Origin: an uncultured Lewinella sp.
Lineage (GTDB): Bacteria > Bacteroidota > Bacteroidia > Chitinophagales > Saprospiraceae
Length of the DNA: 6,639 nucleotides
Assembly: GCA_938021455.1 (NCBI GenBank)
Contig: CALIGP010000217.1
Span: 1 to 6,639, forward strand
Direction of reading: 5' to 3'
Shown: positions 1-4,861 of the stretch, in pieces
Layout: each line of letters begins with the position of its first letter
Position numbering within the stretch: position 1 is the first letter of the stretch
The notes under the pieces: model-generated
Told to the model about the DNA's origin: nothing
What the model saw: only the letters and a program-made list of their open reading frames with translations
Databases searched by the model: none
Program-made: the position numbers and the translations under genes

Positions 1-18
1 ACGCGGAGCGTTTTCACT

Positions 19-73
19 AGCCCCTCTCCGTCAAGCCGGAGGCGAGACTTACCGGAGAGGGGTTGGGGAGAGG
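19..73. repeat. Palindromic intergenic element with GGGGAGAGG tail
   Basis: CCCCTCTCCG (21-30) and CGGAGAGGGG (53-62) form a perfect 10-bp inverted repeat around a 22-nt loop, followed at 63-73 by TTGGGGAGAGG, which partly repeats the right arm. I remember intergenic sequences of this form (short palindrome of CCCTCTCC/GGAGAGGG followed by a GGGGAGAGG or GGGGTGAGG tail) as frequent in Bacteroidota genomes. Only one copy is seen here. Positions 74-258, up to the pcm stop codon, show no gene or other clear structure. Confidence 0.5.
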
Positions 74-258
74 TTTCCTGAAGCCCCCTCTGCCGGGCCA
101 GAGCTGGCGATTAGCGTCAAAAAAGCGACACGGGCTTTCCCCTACAGGCGGAACACCCTAGGCCATGCCCTGTGCCTACAAGCTGGTCTCTTCAGAGGCC
201 CGATTTTTCTGGAATCGCTGGTGAAAATGAAGGGAACCCCCTGGGCTTAGACACACTC

Positions 259-906
259 TTACCCCAGTCCCTCTAGAAATGGAACAAAGGCGCACTGTCC
301 TAATTCCTCTTCGCTCCATTCGGTCTCACTGAGGCGTCGGATTTTCAGTAGGGTCTGTTCTTTGCCTTCCGGACCGACGGGGATGATCATAATGCCGCCA
401 ACCTTTAGTTGTTCGCGGAGAGCGGGTGGGACCACGGTAGCACCAGCGGTGGCCATGATGCGGTCAAAGGGGGCCATCTCGGGCAAACCTTTTGTGCCAT
501 CACGCAGGTAGGCCCGGATGCGTCGGTCGAGCTTAAGTTTCTTGAAGGTCAGTTTGGCCTGTCGGTATAATGGCTTGTGGCGCTCAACGGTAAATACTCG
601 TCCACCCAAAAGAGAAAGCACGACGGCCTGATAGCCGGAGCCCGTTCCAATCTCCAGTACGTGCTGACGGGGTAGTAGCTCTAGTTGACTACTCTGCCAG
701 GCGACGGTGCTGGGCTGGGAGATCGTTTGCTCGCAGTCAATGGGGAAAGGCTCGTCCTGATAAGCCCAACCGTGGAAAGAGCTATCCAGAAACACGTGGC
801 GGGGAACGTTGGCCATCACGTCCAGTACCTTACTATCGTATTGGCCGGTCGCCCGCAGTTCATCGATGAGTTGGCGGCGTTGGCCACGGTGGAGGAAGCT
901 ATCCAT
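259..906 (-). CDS. pcm: Protein-L-isoaspartate O-methyltransferase
   Basis: A 215-residue protein, normal length for bacterial Pcm (about 205-220). The family transfers a methyl group from S-adenosylmethionine to L-isoaspartyl residues that form in ageing proteins, starting their repair in the cytoplasm. Visible motifs: the family-specific QTISQPSTVA segment at residues 60-69; SAM-binding motif I, VLEIGTGSGYQ, at 83-93; the acidic residue ending strand 2 (E108 in FTVERH); RDG at 135-137; FDRIMATAGA at 147-156; and the PPALREQLKVGGIMIIPVG stretch at 160-178. The start codon follows an A/T-rich leader without a Shine-Dalgarno sequence. The gene lies 58 bp downstream of the pyrophosphohydrolase on the same strand, so co-transcription is possible, but a hairpin sequence separates them. 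Nothing appears truncated or missing. No clear terminator follows it. Confidence 0.95.
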   Translation of the reverse strand: MDSFLHRGQRRQLIDELRATGQYDSKVLDVMANVPRHVFLDSSFHGWAYQDEPFPIDCEQTISQPSTVAWQSSQLELLPRQHVLEIGTGSGYQAVVLSLLGGRVFTVERHKPLYRQAKLTFKKLKLDRRIRAYLRDGTKGLPEMAPFDRIMATAGATVVPPALREQLKVGGIMIIPVGPEGKEQTLLKIRRLSETEWSEEELGQCAFVPFLEGLG

Positions 907-915
907 TGTTTATGG

Positions 916-956
916 TTAATCGTGAATTCGTAGCAAGATACGAATTTTACCATTAA
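916..956. repeat. Imperfect 41-nt inverted repeat between two same-strand genes
   Basis: The core is a perfect 8-bp inverted repeat, AATTCGTA (925-932) and TACGAATT (939-946), around a 6-nt loop. It extends outward through GT/AC (922-923 with 949-950) and TTAAT/ATTAA (916-920 with 952-956), with small bulges between. It fills most of the 58-bp gap between the pyrophosphohydrolase and pcm, both on the minus strand. The stem is A/T-rich and no clean T-run follows in the minus direction, so it is not a classic intrinsic terminator. It could be an operator, an RNA processing or stabilising hairpin, or a weak terminator. The symmetry is directly visible; the role is unknown. Confidence 0.6.
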
Positions 957-964
957 ATGTTTGC

Positions 965-1426
965 TTATAGCTGCCCGGCCAGGTCGGCCGGAGAGTAATG
1001 CACGTTTTTCAGCACCTTTCGGTCGTCTGTCCTGTATACCAGGAATACGTCTCCAGAGGGTTCTATTGTCCCTGTTTGCCCCTGTTTTTCGTAGTGAGCC
1101 ACGGTTTCTTCGGCTTCCTGCATGGTGGCGCAGGTTTTACTCATGTTGCTGCGGTGAACCTCTTCGAATAGCGCACGGAATTTCTCTCCCAAACCAAATT
1201 CTAAGATGGCACCACTCAGTACGTACTGGATATCGGCAAAGGCATCCGCGGCTTCTACTAGATCGTCATTTTCGATGGCTTCGGCTAACTCCTCCAGTTC
1301 CTCGCGAAGTAGATTAAGTCGGAGCCGACACCGGTCTGTATTTGGAATTTGGGGCGTGTCTAAAACGGGTAGATGAAAAGTCCGGTGGAATTCGGCAACA
1401 TCGTTGAGTGCGTCAGGGGAGGTCAT
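965..1426 (-). CDS. MazG/HisE-like nucleoside triphosphate pyrophosphohydrolase
   Basis: A 153-residue all-alpha NTP pyrophosphohydrolase-like protein, probably cytoplasmic. The metal-binding signature of the superfamily is clear: EELEEL at 42-47 supplies the ExxE pair, and EAADAFAD at 58-65 supplies ExxD plus a further Asp. The segment FEEVHRSNMSK at 87-97 and the ending YSPADL (144-149) are what I remember from the phosphoribosyl-ATP-pyrophosphohydrolase-like group of single-domain proteins. Family members split a nucleoside triphosphate, or a related compound, into a monophosphate and pyrophosphate; the substrate here cannot be read from sequence. It is not an obvious histidine-pathway HisE, because no his genes are nearby. 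It precedes pcm by 58 bp on the same strand. The start codon follows an A/T-rich leader without a Shine-Dalgarno sequence. A GC-rich palindrome overlaps its last codons. Confidence 0.85.
   Translation of the reverse strand: MTSPDALNDVAEFHRTFHLPVLDTPQIPNTDRCRLRLNLLREELEELAEAIENDDLVEAADAFADIQYVLSGAILEFGLGEKFRALFEEVHRSNMSKTCATMQEAEETVAHYEKQGQTGTIEPSGDVFLVYRTDDRKVLKNVHYSPADLAGQL
975..991 (-). other. GC-rich hairpin sequence at the 3' end of the pyrophosphohydrolase gene
   Basis: CCGGCC (975-980) and GGCCGG (986-991) form a perfect 6-bp stem around a 5-nt loop, within the final codons (Pro-Ala-Asp-Leu-Ala-Gly) of the gene. No T-run follows in the direction of transcription, so a full intrinsic terminator is not supported. 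Because YSPADL is a conserved protein ending, the palindrome may be a by-product of codon choice. It sits just before the larger hairpin at 916-956. Confidence 0.35.
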
Positions 1427-1442
1427 GGGGAATTATTTTGGG

Positions 1443-1450
1443 CGAATATA
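1443..1450 (-). promoter_or_regulatory. Possible -7 promoter box for the pyrophosphohydrolase
   Basis: On the minus strand this reads TATATTCG, one mismatch from the Bacteroidota -7 element TAnnTTTG. It ends 16 nt before the start codon at 1426, which would give a very short leader of about 10 nt. No good TTTG box lies 19-21 nt further upstream, where the palindromic element begins. Weak support. Confidence 0.2.
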
Positions 1451-1464
1451 GTAACTGGTCTATT

Positions 1465-1607
1465 GGGGAGACCCCGTAGGGGTCAAACATTCTTAGCCCC
1501 GGATGAAGCCGCAGACGTAGTCTGCAGCGCAATCCGGGGAGCCCGAGCGCAAAGCGCGAGCCATGCAACGCCCCATTGCTCCAAAGCTTTCCTCGCACCT
1601 GCGTGCG
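1465..1607. repeat. Nested-palindrome intergenic element, likely dispersed repeat
   Basis: Four inverted repeats follow one another. GACCCC/GGGGTC (1470-1475 and 1479-1484) surround GTA. CCCCGGAT (1497-1504) pairs with ATCCGGGG (1532-1539) and encloses GCAGAC (1511-1516) and GTCTGC (1520-1525) around another GTA loop. GCGC repeats at 1547-1550 and 1554-1557 are separated by AAA. CGCAC/GTGCG (1594-1598 and 1603-1607) surround CTGC. The second structure is symmetric: 8-bp stem, 6-nt internal loop on each side, 6-bp stem, 3-nt loop. It occupies most of the gap between the amidohydrolase stop and the pyrophosphohydrolase start. From memory, similar intergenic sequences are scattered in Bacteroidota genomes; only one copy is in this window, so the repeat status is inferred. 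Confidence 0.5.
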
Positions 1608-1613
1608 CGCCAC

Positions 1614-3338
1614 CTAGAATTCCTTCTTCCCAGCCACAAAGGTTCCCAACACCTCCGTGTCCATAATCTCCCCATCTGGGCAGCTCAGTAGGTTTTTAGA
1701 CAGCAGTACAAAGTCTGCCGCCATTGTAGGCGCCAGCGTACCGCGTACGTCCTCCTGAAAAGCGGCAAAAGCACAAGCCGCCGTATAGCTGTGCAGCCCT
1801 TCCACTCGGCTCATTTTTTGCTCCGGGAAAAAGATGGCCTTGCCGTCCACCCGTGCCCGCGTAACGCTGGCGTAGAAACTCTCAATTGGGTCTACGTCCT
1901 CTACTGGTGCATCGGTTCCGTTGGTGACTACAGCTCCGGCATCCAGCAGACTCCGCCAGGGGTAGGCTCCGCTGGCCGCCCGTTCCGTTCCTAGCCGATT
2001 CTCCGCAAAAAGGGCGTCAGAAGTACAGTGAATTCCCTGCATGCTGGCAATCACGCCCAGTTCGGCGAAGCGTGGAATGTCCGTGGGGTCAATGTGCTGC
2101 GCGTGCTCGATCCGCCAGCGCCGGTCATTATCTTTTTCCAGGTGCTTTCCCATTACGTTGAGCGTTTCCCGGTTAGCCTTATCCCCGATGGCGTGCACGC
2201 AGAGTTGCATGCCATGCTCTTTGGCGAGCCCGGCGATACTGTCCATCGTTTCCACCAGGGTCGTGTTCTGTCCCACAAAGCCCGGATTGTCAAAGTAAGG
2301 CTCAATCAACCAGGCACCGTAGCTACCCAAGGCACCGTCCAACTCCGTTTTGATGGCGGCACAGGTGAAGCGATCGCCGTAGTGCGGCAGCCCGTCCATA
2401 TTACCGTCCATTTCGTTGAAGGAGTGCCGGAGCATCACCCAAAGGTTAAGCCGCAGGCTATCTACCTCGTCCAGTTCTTTATACCAGTCTAATTCGCGGT
2501 ATTTCGTTCCCGCATCCTGAAAGCTGGTAATGCCTTTTTTCAGGCATTCATTCTGGGCCTCCGTAATCCCCGCCAGCCATTCGCTTTTACGTGACTCCGG
2601 GGTCATTGTTTGTACCCAATTTTGGTAGGCGTCCGTGATCAGATCCATGGCGCGTTCTTCAAAAACGCCGGTGGGGTCGCCGGAGGCGTCCCTCAGTACC
2701 CGGCCGCCACGTGGATCGGGGGTTTCACGGCTGACGCCCGCAATCTCCATGGCCTTTTTGTTGGCGAACAGACCATGTCCGCTGGCGTGTCTGAGCACAA
2801 CGGGGTGGTTCTGCGTGAGTCGGCTGAGTTCGTCATGAACGGGGTAACCGCCTACGCTGTGATCGTGGGGCTTGTCCCACTTTTCCTGGTGCCAGCCCCG
2901 GCCGCTGATCCAGTCGCCTTCGGGGGTGATCTCGGCCCGTTCACCGACCATGGCGACGATCTCGTCCCAGTTTTTAGACCGTAAAAAATTGAGGTTGCGC
3001 AGCGAACTGCCCAGGCCGCTGAAGTGCGCATGCCCCTCGATAAAACCGGGCATCAGGAAGTTGCCGTTGGCGTTCAATCGCTCGGTTTTTTCCGTAACCT
3101 GGCTCGCCCAGCGGCTGGTGTCGTTGCCGACTTCGAGTACCTTCCCCTCCTGGCTAACAAGCATGGCTGTGGCGCAATGATCATCAGCGGCGGGGACTTC
3201 CACGCCCGGGCAGTCTACGCCGGTCCAGATGCGGGCGTTAAATACAAGTAAACTGGCTTCGTTGCCCGTTTCAGGAGCATCGGTGGTGCAGGCTGTTAGG
3301 ACAAGGAATATGGCACAAAAGCCGAAGATGAATCTCAT
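1614..3338 (-). CDS. Lipoprotein amidohydrolase, YtcJ-like (amidohydrolase family 3)
   Basis: A 574-residue metal-dependent hydrolase with a lipoprotein signal: residues 1-17 end in VLTAC, with C17 as the probable lipidated residue. The protein is thus expected to be anchored in a membrane facing the periplasm or surface. Family landmarks are in order: start of the catalytic barrel at PGFIEGHAHF with metal ligands H103 and H105; KTELDGALGS at 330-339, whose Lys matches the family's conserved position; VHAIGD with H382; IEHAQHI with H412 and H415; and NGTDAPVE with D476. The C-terminal YTAACAFAAFQEDVRGTLAPTMAADFVLL segment (518-546) is the usual return to the small beta-sandwich. Members hydrolyse varied amide or cyclic-amide substrates; the substrate here is unknown. 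The gene stands alone on its strand, about 105 bp from the Lrp gene stop upstream. Confidence 0.92.
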   Translation of the reverse strand: MRFIFGFCAIFLVLTACTTDAPETGNEASLLVFNARIWTGVDCPGVEVPAADDHCATAMLVSQEGKVLEVGNDTSRWASQVTEKTERLNANGNFLMPGFIEGHAHFSGLGSSLRNLNFLRSKNWDEIVAMVGERAEITPEGDWISGRGWHQEKWDKPHDHSVGGYPVHDELSRLTQNHPVVLRHASGHGLFANKKAMEIAGVSRETPDPRGGRVLRDASGDPTGVFEERAMDLITDAYQNWVQTMTPESRKSEWLAGITEAQNECLKKGITSFQDAGTKYRELDWYKELDEVDSLRLNLWVMLRHSFNEMDGNMDGLPHYGDRFTCAAIKTELDGALGSYGAWLIEPYFDNPGFVGQNTTLVETMDSIAGLAKEHGMQLCVHAIGDKANRETLNVMGKHLEKDNDRRWRIEHAQHIDPTDIPRFAELGVIASMQGIHCTSDALFAENRLGTERAASGAYPWRSLLDAGAVVTNGTDAPVEDVDPIESFYASVTRARVDGKAIFFPEQKMSRVEGLHSYTAACAFAAFQEDVRGTLAPTMAADFVLLSKNLLSCPDGEIMDTEVLGTFVAGKKEF

Positions 3339-3361
3339 GGGTGTTTCGTTTGGTAGTGGGG

Positions 3362-3395
3362 CAAAATAATTGAGGCGGCGGCGGCCTTTGGCAAG
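3362..3395 (-). promoter_or_regulatory. Possible promoter of the amidohydrolase gene
   Basis: On the minus strand, CTTG (3395-3392) is followed after 22 nt by TTATTTTG (3369-3362), one mismatch from TAnnTTTG. The spacer is slightly longer than the 19-21 nt usual for Bacteroidota promoters. The box ends 23 nt before the start codon at 3338, a sensible leader length. It overlaps the palindromic sequence at 3381-3420. Weak to moderate support. Confidence 0.25.
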
Positions 3396-3420
3396 CTCAG
3401 GCGAGGCCGCGGGTCCAAAG
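3381..3420. repeat. Palindromic intergenic sequence with a CCTGAGCTTG-type core
   Basis: GCGGCCT (3381-3387) and AGGCCGC (3404-3410) form a perfect 7-bp inverted repeat. CTTTGG (3386-3391) and CCAAAG (3415-3420) form an alternative one. On the minus strand 3401-3385 reads CCTGAGCTTGCCAAAGG, which matches 15 of 17 positions of CCTGAGCTTGTCGAAGG, a motif I remember as very frequent between genes in many Bacteroidota and Alphaproteobacteria. It lies 24 bp past the Lrp stop codon and might serve as its transcription end, but no T-run directly follows the stem. Confidence 0.4.
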
Positions 3421-3443
3421 TAAGTTAAAAGAGCAAGGAGGGC

Positions 3444-3935
3444 TCAGTCGGTCAGTTCCTTCAACTCCTCCACGGATAAGACCTGAACCGGACGATTGAT
3501 ACTTTCTTCCAGCGACATAAAGGTCTCCGTTCGTTGGATGCCTTCATACTGCTGAATCTTGGCCAGTACATTTCTCAGGTGATCTGTATCCCGGCAGACG
3601 ACCTTCAGGAAAATACTGTACACCCCGGTCAGGTAATGCGCCGAGACGATCTCTTGGATTCCCCTCAGGTAAGACGTTGCTGGCTTGTACTCACTGCTGC
3701 TCTTCAGGTATACGCCTAAAAAGGCCGTGACGTCATATCCCAATCGGGTATGATCAACCTGCAATGTTTGCCCCGTAACGATGCCCGCCGCAATGAGCTT
3801 GTTCATTCGTACGTGGATCGTTCCACCAGAAACGAATAACTTGGTCGCTAGGTCAGTGTATGGCTGCTTGGCGTTCTCCATTAAGAGGGCCAAAATCTTG
3901 CGATCCAGATCGTCTAGTTCGTATGGTTTATTCAT
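3444..3935 (-). CDS. Lrp/AsnC-family transcriptional regulator
   Basis: A 163-residue protein, the usual Lrp/AsnC length. The N-terminal winged helix-turn-helix covers about residues 6-55 (ELDDLDRKILALLMENAKQPYTDLATKL, then GTIHVRMNKLIAAGIVTG with the recognition helix). A linker and the ligand-sensing RAM domain follow, about 65-155, with GVYSIFLKVVCRDTDHLRNVL at 104-124 and IQRTETFMSLEE at 133-144. Proteins of this family act in the cytoplasm as dimers or octamers, bind DNA, and often respond to amino acids; the effector and targets here are unknown. It is divergent from the alpha/beta-hydrolase gene with only 36 bp between starts, so self-regulation and control of the hydrolase are likely inferences. 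The minus strand carries AAAGG eight nt before the ATG, one of the few Shine-Dalgarno-like sequences in the window. Confidence 0.93.
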   Translation of the reverse strand: MNKPYELDDLDRKILALLMENAKQPYTDLATKLFVSGGTIHVRMNKLIAAGIVTGQTLQVDHTRLGYDVTAFLGVYLKSSSEYKPATSYLRGIQEIVSAHYLTGVYSIFLKVVCRDTDHLRNVLAKIQQYEGIQRTETFMSLEESINRPVQVLSVEELKELTD

Positions 3936-3949
3936 GCTGCTTACCTTTC
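3918..3949 (+). promoter_or_regulatory. Candidate promoter of the hydrolase gene, overlapping the regulator's 5' end
   Basis: TTCG (3918-3921) is followed after exactly 20 nt by TACCTTTC (3942-3949). Each box has one mismatch to the Bacteroidota consensus TTTG, 19-21 nt, TAnnTTTG. Transcription would start near 3956, giving a leader of about 16 nt to the ATG at 3972 or 43 nt to the ATG at 3999. The -33 box lies inside the first codons of the Lrp gene, so regulator bound here could block both directions. The CCTTTC part also reads as the Shine-Dalgarno-like AAAGG of the Lrp gene on the other strand, which could explain it without a promoter. Confidence 0.3.
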
Positions 3950-3971
3950 GGCCGGAAGATAATGCGGATCA

Positions 3972-4844
3972 ATGTACTTTACACCCAAATTGAGAATTAT
4001 GCCCTGGAGACCTTTGCTTTGTGTAGCGATCACGCTATTGTTTGTCAGCTGTCGGTCTGAGGTAGAGCCGGAAAAACAGAACGCGACTTCCGCTGAAGTA
4101 ACCGCTGATTTCGCGACCTTCTCTTCCTTCGACGGTGAGCAAATGGCCTACGTCGACGAAGGCGAAGGGCCCGCCGTGATGCTGCTTCATGGCTTCATCA
4201 ACAGCGCCGCTTCCTGGGAAGGGACGGAGTTGAAGAAGCAATTGCTCGCCCAAGGCTTTCGCACCATCGTTCCTGACTTGCGCGGCAACGGTAACTCCGC
4301 TAAGCCACAAACGGATGCGGCTTACGCAGATTTCGCTGAAATCAAAGACCTCCTCGCCCTCGCTGATCACCTGAAGCTGGAGGAGTATATGGCCGTCGGC
4401 TATTCCCGGGGCTCCATCCTGCTGGCCAATCTTCTGACCAGAGAACCCCGAATCTCCCGCGCCGTCATCGGAGGTATGGGCCTCGACTTTACCGATCCCG
4501 ACTGGCCCCGCCGAATACAATTCGCCGATGCCTTCAGCGGGGAGGTTGCCCTTACCCCCGAGACCGAGGGCGCCGTCAACTACGCCAAATCCATCAACGC
4601 CGATCTGAGGTCTCTTCATCTGCAGCAAAAACACCAGCCCTCCACTTCCCCTGACGCCTTACGGGAGGTAAGCATCCCCATCATGGTCCTCGTTGGCAAC
4701 GACGACAAAGACAACGGTGACCCCGGTGACCTCGAACGCCTGTTCCCCAACGGCCGGCTAAACATCATCCCGGGAGATCATAATACGACTTACCGAAAAG
4801 CCATTTTTGGGGCGGCGGTGATGGCTTTTTTGAAGGGAGGGTAG
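3972..4844 (+). CDS. Alpha/beta-hydrolase fold lipoprotein
   Basis: A 290-residue protein with an N-terminal lipoprotein signal: hydrophobic run LLCVAITLLFVS followed by C27. Acidic residues soon after (RSEVEPE) recall the surface-export signal of Bacteroidota lipoproteins, though this is suggestive only. The mature part is an alpha/beta hydrolase: LLHGF with H73-G74 forming the oxyanion-hole region, PDLRGNGNS at 91-99, nucleophile elbow GYSRG with S145, candidate acid D244 or D245 in VGNDD, and H270 in PGDH as the catalytic histidine. A full Ser-Asp-His triad is therefore present; the substrate (ester, lactone, amide or other) is unknown. An ATG at 3999 would give a compact 17-residue signal peptide before the Cys, and the sequence does not settle which start is used. 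It is divergent from the Lrp gene and convergent with the antiporter gene. Confidence 0.9.
   Translation: MYFTPKLRIMPWRPLLCVAITLLFVSCRSEVEPEKQNATSAEVTADFATFSSFDGEQMAYVDEGEGPAVMLLHGFINSAASWEGTELKKQLLAQGFRTIVPDLRGNGNSAKPQTDAAYADFAEIKDLLALADHLKLEEYMAVGYSRGSILLANLLTREPRISRAVIGGMGLDFTDPDWPRRIQFADAFSGEVALTPETEGAVNYAKSINADLRSLHLQQKHQPSTSPDALREVSIPIMVLVGNDDKDNGDPGDLERLFPNGRLNIIPGDHNTTYRKAIFGAAVMAFLKGG
4796..4831 (-). terminator. Terminator-like hairpin for the antiporter gene, inside the hydrolase 3' end
   Basis: AAAAGCCAT (4796-4804) and ATGGCTTTT (4821-4829) form a perfect 9-bp inverted repeat around a 16-nt GC-rich loop. It has A-rich and T-rich outer ends in either direction: a T4 on the minus strand, T6 on the plus strand. 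Read from the antiporter, it begins about 30 nt past that gene's stop codon, a normal place for an intrinsic terminator. Read from the hydrolase, it lies before the stop codon, where translating ribosomes would probably prevent folding. The stem core is only five bp beyond the A/T pairs. Confidence 0.45.
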
Positions 4845-4861
4845 TTAGGATAGCTGCAAGT

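Noticed and set aside
241..267. CTGGG/CCCAG inverted repeat around the pcm stop codon as a terminator
   Set aside because: A 5-bp stem with a 17-nt loop and no following T-run is within chance expectation.
1465..1607. CRISPR array or tRNA gene in the palindrome-rich gap
   Set aside because: No regularly spaced direct repeats exist, and the arms do not form a cloverleaf or carry T-loop and anticodon-arm signatures.
1413..1675. Short open frames across the 1427-1613 gap on both strands
   Set aside because: They run through the palindromic element, are rich in Arg, Cys and Pro, and overlap the flanking genes; no protein-like features are visible.
2028..2984. Two long plus-strand open frames (154 and 124 codons) opposite the amidohydrolase
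   Set aside because: Both are antisense to a full-length conserved enzyme, show no domain or start signal, and mirror its GC-rich third codon positions.
3431..3445. Possible terminator of the Lrp gene: GAGC/GCTC stem followed by TTTT on the minus strand
   Set aside because: The stem is only 4 bp and overlaps the stop codon region, too weak to call.
4035..4634. A 199-codon open frame on the minus strand opposite the alpha/beta hydrolase
   Set aside because: It lies wholly antisense to a gene with a complete catalytic triad and signal peptide, and its translation is rich in Gly and low-complexity runs with no recognisable domain. It is a by-product of the codon pattern of the real gene.
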